From Candidatus Enterococcus stercoripullorum (lineage in GTDB: Bacteria > Bacillota > Bacilli > Lactobacillales > Enterococcaceae), in assembly GCA_019120335.1 (NCBI GenBank), contig DWVH01000007.1:55223-119222 (forward strand): 64,000 nucleotides of DNA, in the 5' to 3' direction. The translations under genes and the position numbers were made by a program. This document shows, one piece after another, positions 54,436 through 63,896 of the stretch; position 1 is the first letter of the stretch, and every line of letters begins with the position of its first letter. The notes under the pieces are model-generated. The model searched no databases and was not told where the DNA came from. It saw only the letters and a program-made list of their open reading frames with translations.

Positions 54436-55812
54436 CTATAACTTCTTAAATTTCAAATAATGGTAAGCATAACACAAAATAATAAATGGAATGCCAAAAT
54501 ACAATCCCGCTCTTTGTGATGCATCCCAGGCAATCCCAATAATAGAAATACCAAGTAAAATGACCGTGATATAGGGTAAAACCGGGCTAAATGGCGTTTG
54601 GTAGCTCAATTCGCTTAGATTATGCGTTTTTAAAAATTCTTTGCGGAATCGAATCTGTGCAATTGGAATTGAAAGCCACACTGCTACTACAGCAAAACCA
54701 GCAATCGATACTAAAGCTAAAAAGACCGTATCCGCCGCATAAATACTCGCAAATAAAGCTAACAAGGCACCAATCATTGATAGTAATAAAGCGCGCATGG
54801 GTACACCATGTTCATTGATACGTACGATTTTTTTCGATAACATCCCTTCATTGGCTAGTGACCATAACATGCGGCTTGAGGCATACAATCCAGAATTTCC
54901 TGCTGATAAAATCGCAGTTAAAATCACAAAATTCATGATATCCGCTGCAAAAGGAATACCAATTTTATCAAAGACTAGTACAAATGGTGCATCTGTTACA
55001 CCTGCTTCTTTCATTGGTAATAAACTCGCTAAAACGACAATTGTTAGTACAAAGAAAATCACCAAACGACCAATTGTGGTGTGAATCGCACGTGGGACTG
55101 CTTCTTTGGGATTTTCTGTCTCACCAGCTGCAATCCCTATTAATTCCGTACCTGAAAATGCATAATTGACACTTAACATTACAGAAACAACTGCAAGCAT
55201 CCCATTTGGAAATAACCCTTGAGCTGTTAAATTGTGAAAATAAGGCGCTTGATGGCTCCCCTCAAAAGGTACGATTCCAAATATTGCAAGTGTACCTAGA
55301 ATAATAAAAATAATAATCGTTAATACTTTGATACTAGAAAAATAAAATTCTGCTTCAGCAAATAATCGCACAGATAAAGCGTTTAAACCAAAGATAATCA
55401 TGGCAAATATCGCGGCGAAAATCCAAGCGGGAATATGTGGAAACCAGCGTCCCATCAACATTCCTGCCCCCAAAAATTCCGTTCCAAGTGCAACCGTCCA
55501 ACAAATCCAATATAACCATGCCACCGTAAAACCGGTACCAGGACTAATAAATTTTGTTGCATAGGTATGAAAGGAACCCGTGACAGGCATCGCAACCGCT
55601 AATTCGCCAAGAGAAAGCATGACCAAATAGACGACAATCGCACCAACTAAATAAGATAGTATCGCACCAAATGGCCCTGCTTGCGAGATGGTATATCCAG
55701 AACTCAAAAATAAACCAGTCCCAATAACGCCACCTAATGAAAGCATAAATAAATGGCGGCTGGTCATTTTGCGTTGAAATTGTCCTTCTTCTTGATAATG
55801 ATGATTTTCCAT
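54436..55812 (-). CDS. mmuP: S-methylmethionine permease (APC family)
   Basis: This 458-residue transporter has twelve predicted membrane helices and the amino-acid permease N-terminus [40 protein letters not shown] and [18 protein letters not shown]. Function follows from linkage to mmuM and family similarity. AGAGGTG site upstream. Confidence 0.9.
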   Translation of the reverse strand: MENHHYQEEGQFQRKMTSRHLFMLSLGGVIGTGLFLSSGYTISQAGPFGAILSYLVGAIVVYLVMLSLGELAVAMPVTGSFHTYATKFISPGTGFTVAWLYWICWTVALGTEFLGAGMLMGRWFPHIPAWIFAAIFAMIIFGLNALSVRLFAEAEFYFSSIKVLTIIIFIILGTLAIFGIVPFEGSHQAPYFHNLTAQGLFPNGMLAVVSVMLSVNYAFSGTELIGIAAGETENPKEAVPRAIHTTIGRLVIFFVLTIVVLASLLPMKEAGVTDAPFVLVFDKIGIPFAADIMNFVILTAILSAGNSGLYASSRMLWSLANEGMLSKKIVRINEHGVPMRALLLSMIGALLALFASIYAADTVFLALVSIAGFAVVAVWLSIPIAQIRFRKEFLKTHNLSELSYQTPFSPVLPYITVILLGISIIGIAWDASQRAGLYFGIPFIILCYAYHYLKFKKL

Positions 55813-55875
55813 TCAAACACCTCTCGTAAAGTTGATGTGATTATCATAACACGAGTTTATTTACGAATGTAATAG

Positions 55876-55921
55876 AAAAAAACAGCTGATAGTTATAGCT
55901 AGAAACTATAACTACCAACTA
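55876..55921 (-). terminator. Terminator downstream of the 208-aa gene
   Basis: A 16-bp stem with two G-T pairs (arms 55906-55921 and 55883-55898), a 7-base loop and seven Ts on the minus strand. Confidence 0.85.
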
Positions 55922-55923
55922 TA

Positions 55924-56550
55924 CTAAACAATCATAAACTCCCCATTTTCAAAGCGCATGATCCGTCCAATTCCTTCTTCTACTACTTGTCCTTTTGCAT
56001 TTTTAACAAGATAAGCATTACGACGTGGAAGTGTTTCATCTGCTAACCACTTCGAGAAATAGTAATAATCTCCTTCCTGACATTCAAAGCTTTCCTGCTC
56101 TAAAAGTGGTAAGCTAAATCTTTTTGGATAATAAATTTCGAGTTGTTCATTGTCAAAATCTTCTTCAGCCAAAAGAACAGGAAATCCATAAATTTGCAAT
56201 CGTGCAAATGGCGCATGCTCAGATGAAATTTGCATCTCTTCAATGACTTCTTGGGTACTCAGCCTGTAGCTCATGAACAAAATTTGATTTTCTGCTTGAT
56301 CTAAGACTAAAAAATACAGCTTTTCCCCGTCAAATTCTGGCGTCGCAACATTCGAAATGACTTGCTGCTCACTCGCTTCATACACCGTAAAAATTTCTTT
56401 TGTCTTGGCATGGAATAAGACTAATTTTTTTGCATAAGGCTCAGCTTTTGATTGATTGTCAAATAGATTTACATCATAATCAAAGTACCAATTAGCCATT
56501 CCAGGTACATTTTGCAAAAATTCGTGATATAGGCCTGTGATTTTCTTCAT
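55924..56550 (-). CDS. Unknown protein (208 aa)
   Basis: A soluble acidic protein with many aromatic residues and a beta-rich pattern, e.g. KLYFLVLDQAENQILFMSYR. No family recognised. Its start overlaps the preceding gene's stop by four bases (ATGA), so it is coupled to the 113-aa gene. Confidence 0.6.
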   Translation of the reverse strand: MKKITGLYHEFLQNVPGMANWYFDYDVNLFDNQSKAEPYAKKLVLFHAKTKEIFTVYEASEQQVISNVATPEFDGEKLYFLVLDQAENQILFMSYRLSTQEVIEEMQISSEHAPFARLQIYGFPVLLAEEDFDNEQLEIYYPKRFSLPLLEQESFECQEGDYYYFSKWLADETLPRRNAYLVKNAKGQVVEEGIGRIMRFENGEFMIV

Positions 56551-56888
56551 TTCTTCCTCCCGTTCGACTTTTTATAAAAATATCGTACTGTCTCTATTAA
56601 TTCCTCACTAAATCCTTCTAAATCACTTTCTGTAATCGCACCCTCACGTAATAAATTTAATAGAATCAAATCCTTGTCTGAGTGCGACATTTCAGCGATT
56701 ACACCCGTTTTTTTTCTATCTTCCTTAATCATCTTATCTAGTTGCCAAAACCGAGCAGAAGCCAGTTTAGTTTCATCGCTCAACAGTTTAACATATTCCT
56801 CAATTCTGGACGCCATAAAAGCTTCTTGCCAACCTGGAAGACGTTTTTTTAGCAACTTCCAATCGTGCTCGTTTCCGACTCTTTGCAT
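56547..56888 (-). CDS. Unknown helical protein (113 aa)
   Basis: The protein begins MQRVGNEHDWKLLKKRLPGW and is helical and basic at the end (KKSNGRKK). The ATG at 56888 follows GGAGG; an in-frame GTG three codons upstream lies in the site itself. It may act with the following 208-aa protein. Confidence 0.6.
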   Translation of the reverse strand: MQRVGNEHDWKLLKKRLPGWQEAFMASRIEEYVKLLSDETKLASARFWQLDKMIKEDRKKTGVIAEMSHSDKDLILLNLLREGAITESDLEGFSEELIETVRYFYKKSNGRKK

Positions 56889-56992
56889 ACCTATCACCTC
56901 CAGATTTTATTTTACCAAATATGATAAGCGCTAACAATAACTAAATGTATCTATTCTTAATTGCTTGCTGAATTAATAAAATTCCAGTAACA

Positions 56993-57796
56993 TTAAAACA
57001 ACTTATCCAAAACTTCAAGCACGCCATCTTCTTCATTGGATGGACAGACGAATTTAGCCGCTTCTTTTACATTTTCGGGTGCATTTTGCATGGCATAACT
57101 TCGTCCACAATATTGTAACATTTCAATATCATTGCCACCATCACCAAATGACACACATTGCTCAGGAGTTATCCGCCATCTTTGGACCAATTTCGCTAAC
57201 CCTGATGCTTTATGACAACCAGGCATAATCAAATCTATCCAGCCATGTCCACTAGTTGTTATGTCCACTATGCCATTTAATTGTTGACACAACAAGTTGT
57301 AAAAGTAACTTGTTTTTTCATTTGGGACTAAAAGCGAAACTTTCAAGAATTGATCGTCAATCTGTGATAAATCATCTACCCACTTTAAGCGATGATAGTA
57401 AACTTTAGCCAACTCAAAAAATTCGGATGAAACACTCAATCTTTGACAATATGCGCACTCTACACCACTGATAATAGCTTGAACTTCAGGATAGTTATAG
57501 CAGAGTTCAGCAATTCTTTTCACGACTTCACGAGGCATATCAACAGCAAAAACCAAGTGCCCTTCGTCAACAATATAGGCTCCATTTTCAGCAACAAAAG
57601 CAAATTCTTGATGTTGCTCTGGAAATAAATCACGTAACTGATAGTATTGATTCCCACTTGCGACAACAAAACGACACCCAACAGCGTTCATTCTGGACAA
57701 AATTCTCTCAAAACGTGGACGATCAAAGCTATAATCCGTCCTTACAAACGTACCATCTACGTCCACTGCAACTAACTTAATCTCATGCTGACTCAT
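56993..57796 (-). CDS. HAD-superfamily hydrolase, Cof type
   Basis: This 267-residue protein has motif I as AVDVDGTFVRTDY, motif II FVVASGN, and motif IV CVSFGDGGNDIEML, the Cof/IIB subfamily pattern of sugar- or cofactor-phosphate phosphatases. The ATG at 57796 follows GGGAGG. It lies 14 bp after another Cof gene and is probably co-transcribed. Confidence 0.9.
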   Translation of the reverse strand: MSQHEIKLVAVDVDGTFVRTDYSFDRPRFERILSRMNAVGCRFVVASGNQYYQLRDLFPEQHQEFAFVAENGAYIVDEGHLVFAVDMPREVVKRIAELCYNYPEVQAIISGVECAYCQRLSVSSEFFELAKVYYHRLKWVDDLSQIDDQFLKVSLLVPNEKTSYFYNLLCQQLNGIVDITTSGHGWIDLIMPGCHKASGLAKLVQRWRITPEQCVSFGDGGNDIEMLQYCGRSYAMQNAPENVKEAAKFVCPSNEEDGVLEVLDKLF

Positions 57797-57810
57797 ATGA
57801 AACCTCCCAC

Positions 57811-58590
57811 TTAGATTAACCCTTTTTCTAAACAATACTGATAAATACCATCTTCTGCCACATGACCACAAACATCATCGGCAATGGCTTTGACATGGTC
57901 CAGTGCATTACCCATCGCTACCCCTGTTCCTACTGTCTGTAACATCTCAATATCATTACCACCATCACCAAAGGCTAGTGCTTCTTCGTTGCTAAAGCCA
58001 TAATAATCTAAAATTGCCTGGACACCAATGCCTTTACCACCTGTTTTCGGGATTAGATCAAACGCTTTATCCCACCAAGCTGCAATCTTAGAATTATGAA
58101 CGCCTTCTAAAATCATCGGATACTCTTCCTTAGTCCCACTCATCATTATTTGGTAAACGACATGATCTCGTACCAATTCATCAAAATTATCGGCAACATT
58201 CACTTTAAAACCACCCACATTAAAGTAAGCCACCAATTCTTCATCTGCATCATTAGCAGCGATAAAATCCTTAGTCGCAATCGATAAGGCGCGATTAACT
58301 TTAGTACTATTTTTAATAACTGTATATACATCTTCTTTACTTAATGGATTGCTGTGGATATCGCAATCTTTAGTATAACAATATGAACCATTAAAAGTTA
58401 AAAAGGCATCAAAATCTACGCCCTCAAAATGTGGGATTTGAATCGGGGCACGACCACTTGCTAGACAGAGTTTAATTCCTTTTTCTTGCAAGCGAATTAA
58501 GGTTTCTAACATTTTTTCTGAAATCTTCTTTCTATTCATATCGATAAGTGTGCCATCAATATCAAAAAAAATAATTTTGGTCTGAGTCAT
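57811..58590 (-). CDS. HAD-superfamily hydrolase, Cof type
   Basis: This 259-residue protein has motif I FFDIDGTLIDMN, motif II LCLASGRAP and motif IV LAFGDGGNDIEMLQ. It is a paralogue of the next gene with the same fold but clearly different sequence. The ATG at 58590 is preceded by TTAGGATG. Substrate unknown. Confidence 0.9.
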   Translation of the reverse strand: MTQTKIIFFDIDGTLIDMNRKKISEKMLETLIRLQEKGIKLCLASGRAPIQIPHFEGVDFDAFLTFNGSYCYTKDCDIHSNPLSKEDVYTVIKNSTKVNRALSIATKDFIAANDADEELVAYFNVGGFKVNVADNFDELVRDHVVYQIMMSGTKEEYPMILEGVHNSKIAAWWDKAFDLIPKTGGKGIGVQAILDYYGFSNEEALAFGDGGNDIEMLQTVGTGVAMGNALDHVKAIADDVCGHVAEDGIYQYCLEKGLI

Positions 58591-58670
58591 ATACAACATC
58601 CTAACGTTAAATTCATACACATCGAGTATAGCATAACTAGCTTATGAAAACAGTATCATTTTGCAAATTC

Positions 58671-58705
58671 AAAAAAGCAGGAATGCATGCTACACTCCTA
58701 GCTTT
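58671..58705 (-). terminator. Possible terminator of the DUF4230 gene
   Basis: An imperfect stem (AGC-AGGA pairing with TCCT-GCT, one bulge) is followed by six Ts on the minus strand, just after the stop at 58712. Confidence 0.5.
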
Positions 58706-58711
58706 GCTTTT

Positions 58712-59290
58712 CTATTTTTGTTGGATTACTAGCTTGCGGTCTTGGATATTATCTTCTAACATGCCTTTGAAAATGACCGCTGTTTGTTGATCTGCACGTT
58801 TTAATAGTGATTGGACATCGCCTTTTTTCTGTACATCTTCCTTTGCTTTTGATATAGCATCTAATAAGCTTTGTTTTTGATTGGTCTTAAATAAAGCAAA
58901 GGATTGATCATAGAATTTGATTGATTTTTCATCGATATTGATGTTTTTGATTTTTGACTTTGGTATTGTCACGGTTACTTTTTCATCGCTTACTTTGATT
59001 TTAACCTTTTTCATATCAATACCTGCTGTTAATTCTGCTCGATAAGTCATCGCAAAAGAATCCTTATTGATAATCATAATTCCTTTTTTATCATCGTAAT
59101 GCAAAAGACCATTGTAAATCATCTTGGCAGATACTAGATCACTGGCATTTTCCAACTTATTCGAGATGAATTGATTGGTAATCACAGGTTTTCTAAAATG
59201 CTTAAACACCAGAACACCTCCGACAAGCACCATGACAAGAATGATTGCAGTAATGATTTTTTTCATACCAAATGCTGCTAATTTTTTCAT
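58712..59290 (-). CDS. DUF4230-type membrane-anchored protein
   Basis: This 192-residue protein has a basic start and one membrane helix (about residues 10-30), followed by an extracellular domain with LVSAKMIYNGLLHYDD and VTVTIPKSKIKNINID, as in DUF4230 proteins. Function unknown. The ATG at 59290 follows GGAGG by six bases. Confidence 0.75.
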   Translation of the reverse strand: MKKLAAFGMKKIITAIILVMVLVGGVLVFKHFRKPVITNQFISNKLENASDLVSAKMIYNGLLHYDDKKGIMIINKDSFAMTYRAELTAGIDMKKVKIKVSDEKVTVTIPKSKIKNINIDEKSIKFYDQSFALFKTNQKQSLLDAISKAKEDVQKKGDVQSLLKRADQQTAVIFKGMLEDNIQDRKLVIQQK

Positions 59291-59468
59291 AACATCCTCC
59301 AATTATCTAATATTGATAAATTCTGTCAATATTTCTCCCCTCGATTCGCGACTGATTGAATCTATCTTAACAGGCTGTGTAAATTTCGCGAATAAGTATT
59401 GAATAATCATCAACATTGACATAACAGAATATTATCGAAAAAATAGATAGATGTAAATAGGCTTTATC

Positions 59469-59582
59469 TTAATATTTATCATAAGTAAAGATGACATTAG
59501 ACAGACGGAAAAGTAACTGCTCGACCTCTGTAAAATTTCCTTCAAGTTGACCAAGCTTTATCTTTACATCAATGTTTGTCAT
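59469..59582 (-). CDS. Small ORF overlapping the end of the YkvA gene (37 aa)
   Basis: The ATG at 59582 overlaps the YkvA stop as ATGA. The ORF encodes MTNIDVKIKLGQLEGNFTEV and 17 more residues. The ribosome site (GGAA) is weak and close. It could be a coupled small protein or simply chance. Confidence 0.3.
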   Translation of the reverse strand: MTNIDVKIKLGQLEGNFTEVEQLLFRLSNVIFTYDKY

Positions 59583-59947
59583 TTCCAAAAAATTCGAATC
59601 AATAACAAAACAACTATCAACCATATAATAAGAATCGGTATGGCATAATACCACTTTTTCATTTGTTTAGTAGCTATCAATTCTTGAGCCTCGTTTTGCG
59701 CTTTTTGCCAAACAGGTTTTGGAATACACTTGATGGTCCACACAATTAGCATTGGTAAAATAACCAAATCATCCAAATACCCTAACACTGAGATAAAATC
59801 CGGAATCAAATCAATTGGTGATAAGGCATAGGCAATGCTTAAGAAAGCCAAGATTTTTGCTAAAATAGGTGTTTCACTAGACTTCATCACCAAATAAATT
59901 ACAGGAATATCTTGTTTTAGCTGTTTGGATTGTTGCTTTAGATTCAT
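59579..59947 (-). CDS. YkvA-type DUF1232 membrane protein
   Basis: This 122-residue protein has the DUF1232 core YALSPIDLIPDFISVLGYLDDLVILP, which forms a helical hairpin, and one C-terminal membrane helix. The function of the family is not established. Ends near a small coupled ORF. Confidence 0.85.
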   Translation of the reverse strand: MNLKQQSKQLKQDIPVIYLVMKSSETPILAKILAFLSIAYALSPIDLIPDFISVLGYLDDLVILPMLIVWTIKCIPKPVWQKAQNEAQELIATKQMKKWYYAIPILIIWLIVVLLLIRIFWK

Positions 59948-59954
59948 CGCTCAC

Positions 59955-60590
59955 TTACTTTTTTGGGCGAACCGGATGATGAAGGATTGTTTTCAGCTTC
60001 TCAGGTGCGCATCTTCTCGGGTCAGATAGGTAAATTTCATGATGATGCCGTTGCGAGCTAAAATCTTCTTCATAGCCAACTTCTGCGAGATAACTAGTCA
60101 TTTTTTCCACTGTTTGAATTTCCGTATCATATGGACCGATATGCATTATTTGTACAACTTCGCCTTCATCAATCGTCATTAGTTTAGCCTGCACTTTAGT
60201 CAATTTCTTTTTAGCGATGGCTTGATTTTTGGCCCACTCAAAATCTTTTTCCGTGATAAAATCAGGCACACGAATCACCGACAACCATTGAAACAAATCT
60301 TTACGCGTCCAATCGTAGCCGTCTATTCCAAGTTGCCACCAAAATCCCTCAAGAGGTGGTACAGCATATTCAAAAAAGCCAGGAATCTGATAATTTGTTT
60401 TACAACTCATTTTTAGCGTATAACTCAAAGTATATAATTCCTGTACCGCCTTTTGATAAGCACCATTTTCTTCATTTGGATCACCTTGACCAGATATGCC
60501 AATAAAGTTCATTTTAGGTATGGTTATGATCTTGGGGGATTTTTTAGGTTGATAAAGTGATTTAAATTCCTTTTTATAATCAAATGCCAT
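59955..60590 (-). CDS. GyrI-like small-molecule-binding protein
   Basis: This 211-residue protein has the pattern of stand-alone GyrI-like/SOUL domains: KIITIPKMNFIGISGQGDPN, LEGFWWQLGIDGYDWTRKD, QIMHIGPYDTEIQTVEKM and HHHEIYLSDPRRCAPEKL. Such proteins bind or hydrolyse lipophilic small molecules. It follows the small membrane gene by six bases. Confidence 0.85.
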   Translation of the reverse strand: MAFDYKKEFKSLYQPKKSPKIITIPKMNFIGISGQGDPNEENGAYQKAVQELYTLSYTLKMSCKTNYQIPGFFEYAVPPLEGFWWQLGIDGYDWTRKDLFQWLSVIRVPDFITEKDFEWAKNQAIAKKKLTKVQAKLMTIDEGEVVQIMHIGPYDTEIQTVEKMTSYLAEVGYEEDFSSQRHHHEIYLSDPRRCAPEKLKTILHHPVRPKK

Positions 60591-60596
60591 TTTTTG

Positions 60597-60848
60597 CTAC
60601 CTCTTTTCTTGTTTTGAAATTTGCGAACCAATGACCGTGCCTATAAACTGACCAAAACCTGCACCAATTCCAATCCATTGCCAATCAATCACAATACTAA
60701 TCATCATCCCTACAAAAAAGCCAATTAATAAGCCTTCTACCAGATAACGCGTTTGTTTTTTTGATGGATTAGCTTTCATGTATTGGATACCACCGATAAC
60801 TATGACAACCCAAAATAGGAAACCAGCAATGATTTTTGTCAATTTCAT
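60597..60848 (-). CDS. Small membrane protein (83 aa)
   Basis: Two hydrophobic helices (about 5-20 and 35-75, the second possibly broken) and few charges. Its ATG overlaps the stop of the upstream gene (TGATG), so it is coupled. Function unknown. Confidence 0.65.
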   Translation of the reverse strand: MKLTKIIAGFLFWVVIVIGGIQYMKANPSKKQTRYLVEGLLIGFFVGMMISIVIDWQWIGIGAGFGQFIGTVIGSQISKQEKR

Positions 60849-61417
60849 CACCCAATTATTGAACGAAAATTAATAAACTGTTCATAACTCTTCTCCGGAT
60901 CATGACACCAATAGCTGTATTTTGGCAAATTATGCTGCTGAAATTGTAGCCATAATTTGGAAATATCATTTACTGAAATCAAAACACCTTGGTCTATCTC
61001 TAATTCAAGTACGATATTTACTAATTTTTTAGAATAATATATCTCATTTTCCTGAATCTCAATCACTAACTTACCAGTAAAAATGTATGAATAATCCAAA
61101 TTTTTATATTGCCATGGAATCGGAATACGAAAATTGACTCTCTTTGATAAATCGTAGGCACGTTTTTCGGGCATAGGATTAACTGAATGAATGGTTGGGT
61201 ATTGCCCACTTTTTGTATAGACAGTCATCGTGTGAATCGAAAATTTATTATTCTCTATTATGTATTCACACCAAAACCCCCGGTAATTGGCGGTCCCCCA
61301 CATCGTCAAATCTAAACCAAATTCTTTTGCAGGTGAAAAATCTAAATCGCTGCTTAACGCTAAAATATTAAAGGATTTTCCATTAAAAATAATTGTATCT
61401 TGTATCTGTTTGGTCAT
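60848..61417 (-). CDS. Unknown protein (189 aa)
   Basis: A soluble, beta-rich protein (TIIFNGKSFNILALSSDLDF, MWGTANYRGFWCEYIIENNK) without recognised domain. The start at 61417 follows AGGTGG. It may belong to an immunity- or accessory-type gene group with the 508-aa protein before it. Confidence 0.6.
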   Translation of the reverse strand: MTKQIQDTIIFNGKSFNILALSSDLDFSPAKEFGLDLTMWGTANYRGFWCEYIIENNKFSIHTMTVYTKSGQYPTIHSVNPMPEKRAYDLSKRVNFRIPIPWQYKNLDYSYIFTGKLVIEIQENEIYYSKKLVNIVLELEIDQGVLISVNDISKLWLQFQQHNLPKYSYWCHDPEKSYEQFINFRSIIG

Positions 61418-61429
61418 ACATTTCACCAC

Positions 61430-62956
61430 CTACGTTAATGCAAAATAGATGGACAAATCTTCAATAGAAACAAACTTTTTCCAAGCAATCATAAAGCCAT
61501 AATAATCGGAATTACGATTATACATTTCTGTACGCCAATATTCGTAAAAAGGTAAGTGATGCTTAGAATTAGTAATTTCACCACCATCAAAATTAGTAAC
61601 TATGCCTGTTGCTCCAAAAGTAAGTCCACCTTTTTCCCATTGCCAACCTTTACTGAATTCATCACTTAGCACATCAACCTCATTCCAAGTTGTTAAATCA
61701 ATATTAGATAAGAGTTTGAGTGTCTTGATTTTATCTGGCGTTACACCAATCGGCTGCATTTTAAGTACACAATCAACTGAATACTCATCATCAACAAAAC
61801 TGTATTGGGTAATTTTCATCGGAATTGGTTGCTGATTTAATTCAATCCAAAAATAGCCCATCGGTGTTTCTAACATATGATAAGTACCTTCTTTTAAGTT
61901 AGGGGCTACTTTTGAAAAATCTAATACTTTTTTATCCATTAACATTAGCACTCGTTCAATCGCGCGTTCTTCATTAAATGTTGAATATAATTTCGCAACG
62001 GTTTTTAATTTTGAAATCGGAAAGTCAAGGTGTAGCGTTTTAGGATAACTCTCATAAATATTGATAATTTGTGCTTCTTTCAGAACATTTTCTTTTCCAA
62101 CTGGCACCATCACCCAATCATCTTCAGTCATCGAGCGGTCAGGGCAAGCATAAGTATATAATTTGCCATACTCATCAAAAGCGACTTCAGCTAAACGTAA
62201 TTTACCCGACTGTTGGAACGGTACCACTTTACTTGATGGCAATATGGGATCACACTTTGGAAACACCCAGTAACTAATCTGATCAGCAGTAAACCATTGA
62301 TGATATTCCGTTATTTGCGAACCATCAGTTAAATCCTCATCCACCAAGTAATACCGACTATCTCGAATCAGCAAACTGCAATCTTGCCAATGAAAATCAT
62401 AATCAATATTTTGCGTATAATGAAAACTTGGATTGCCTGCAAAACTCAAAATAATTTTACAGCCCCAGACACCATCAAATGTAACCAGTAATTTATTTTC
62501 TCGAAGCACTATTTTTTCAATATAAGCATCATGTAGGTGACGTGAAATAGTCAAAAAGTTTTTGCTTTCTTGTTCATTTGAGATTTGTCGATAATTTGTC
62601 TGCTTTAAGTTACTATCCAAATCCACACATTTTAGAACAAGCGAATGCGGCACGCGATTATCTCTTAAATTTTCCAGTATCTCAGGCGAAATCAATTGTT
62701 GAATGCCGCCTTCCCCGATTTCATTTACTTTCCAATCACTTTGATCCGAGTCTAAAAATAATAGCATCGGTTCATAAGATTTATTATTAGGTAAAAATTC
62801 ATGTTGTAGGATTAATTTTGTTTTCGTTTTATCCAGTACGAGGTAAGCATAATCATACCAAACATCGTTGGCTAGTTGATGTTTTTTCGTACAAATACAG
62901 CCAAAAACCATTGAATAATAAAAACTTCCATCTAGACATCGCACAATGGCCTGCAC
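61430..62956 (-). CDS. Unknown large protein (508 aa)
   Basis: A soluble protein with no family that I recognise; aromatic residues and beta-type strands dominate, with segments such as GVWGCKIILSFAGNPSFHYT and TGIVTNFDGGEI. I prefer the GTG at 62956, which has a GAGGTG site seven bases before it. The longer start (63001) would begin upstream of an extended -10 element at 62985-62993 (TGCTATAAT) and so might not be transcribed. Confidence 0.65.
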   Translation of the reverse strand: MQAIVRCLDGSFYYSMVFGCICTKKHQLANDVWYDYAYLVLDKTKTKLILQHEFLPNNKSYEPMLLFLDSDQSDWKVNEIGEGGIQQLISPEILENLRDNRVPHSLVLKCVDLDSNLKQTNYRQISNEQESKNFLTISRHLHDAYIEKIVLRENKLLVTFDGVWGCKIILSFAGNPSFHYTQNIDYDFHWQDCSLLIRDSRYYLVDEDLTDGSQITEYHQWFTADQISYWVFPKCDPILPSSKVVPFQQSGKLRLAEVAFDEYGKLYTYACPDRSMTEDDWVMVPVGKENVLKEAQIINIYESYPKTLHLDFPISKLKTVAKLYSTFNEERAIERVLMLMDKKVLDFSKVAPNLKEGTYHMLETPMGYFWIELNQQPIPMKITQYSFVDDEYSVDCVLKMQPIGVTPDKIKTLKLLSNIDLTTWNEVDVLSDEFSKGWQWEKGGLTFGATGIVTNFDGGEITNSKHHLPFYEYWRTEMYNRNSDYYGFMIAWKKFVSIEDLSIYFALT

Positions 62957-63098
62957 CTGGTTCACCTCAAATCTTTTTTCTTTTATTATAGCAAAATTCA
63001 TTTTAAAAAGGCAGACAAGTTGTCATTTTAAGTCTAGCTTTTCTTCTTAATCAATGCTAGAATACTTTAAGTAAATTTTAGTGAAAGGAATGGATGAT

Positions 63099-63716
63099 TT
63101 GGCAAAGACAAAATTTTACGCGGTCAAAAAAGGACGTCAAACAGGGATTTTTCTTACTTGGGCGCAATGTCAAGAACAAGTCACAGGTTACCCAGGAGCC
63201 ATTTTTAAAAGTTTTCCAACCAAAGAAGAAGCACTTGCCTATTTAGGTGGCCAAGAAGTAAAGGTAGCAACGCCCCAATCAGCCACTTCAAATTTAAAAA
63301 CACCTTATGCTTTTGTCGACGGTTCCTATAATATCACAACGAAAGATTATGGCTATGGGGGCTTTTTACAAATAGATGAACAAACAAGAATCACCTTGCA
63401 AGGTAAAGGCAACAATGCTGAAAAAGCGAGCATGCGTAACGTTGCCGGTGAAATTGACGGGGCGATGGCTGCAGTAAAAGCCGCACTTGACCACGATTTA
63501 ACGCAATTGACCATTCTTTACGATTATCAAGGCATCGAAAGCTGGGCGACTGGTGATTGGCAAGCCAAAAATATTTTTACTCAGCAATATCGCGATACCA
63601 TGCAGGCTTTGATGAGACATATTCAAATCCGTTTCGTAAAAGTCAAAGGTCACAGTGGTATTCCCGGAAATGAATTGGCCGATCAGTTAGCCAAAGAAGC
63701 CGTTGGAATCAAGTAA
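63099..63716 (+). CDS. rnhA: Ribonuclease HI with N-terminal hybrid-binding domain
   Basis: This 205-residue enzyme has an N-terminal caulimovirus-like domain (KFYAVKKGRQTGIFLTWAQC, FKSFPTKEEALAYL) that binds RNA/DNA hybrids, and an RNase H catalytic domain with the acidic residues in AFVDGSYN, AGEIDGAM, ILYDYQGIE and ELADQLAKEA. A TTG at 63099 with AAAGGA nine bases upstream is the likeliest start. Confidence 0.9.
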   Translation: MAKTKFYAVKKGRQTGIFLTWAQCQEQVTGYPGAIFKSFPTKEEALAYLGGQEVKVATPQSATSNLKTPYAFVDGSYNITTKDYGYGGFLQIDEQTRITLQGKGNNAEKASMRNVAGEIDGAMAAVKAALDHDLTQLTILYDYQGIESWATGDWQAKNIFTQQYRDTMQALMRHIQIRFVKVKGHSGIPGNELADQLAKEAVGIK

Positions 63717-63725
63717 ACTGCATGA

Positions 63726-63764
63726 AAAAGCTGCGAGTCTGAAATTAGATTCGCAGCTTTTTTT
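63726..63764 (+). terminator. Terminator of rnhA
   Basis: A 15-bp stem with one G-T pair (arms 63726-63740 and 63747-63761) is followed by Ts on the plus strand. Confidence 0.88.
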
Positions 63765-63767
63765 GCT

Positions 63768-63896
63768 TTATTCCGTAATGATTTTACTTTCAAAAACTGG
63801 TGAATAGGTATCATTTGCTAAATTCAACTCAAACCACTCTTCCGCCACTTGAACAAAGCCTAATTTAGTAAACATCCGCTGACTTTGGTGAGTGAA
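63768..63896 (-). pseudogene. GNAT acetyltransferase, C-terminal fragment
   Basis: The minus strand codes for HQSQRMFTKLGFVQVAEEWF and then ELNLANDTYSPVFESKIITE with a stop at 63768-63770, a typical GNAT C-terminus. The frame meets a stop (GAG-TAG) at the edge of an inserted IS200/IS605-type element and has no start. Confidence 0.75.

Noticed and set aside
55813..55870. SAM or T-box riboswitch ahead of mmuP
   Set aside because: The leader is too short and lacks any conserved aptamer or T-box motif.
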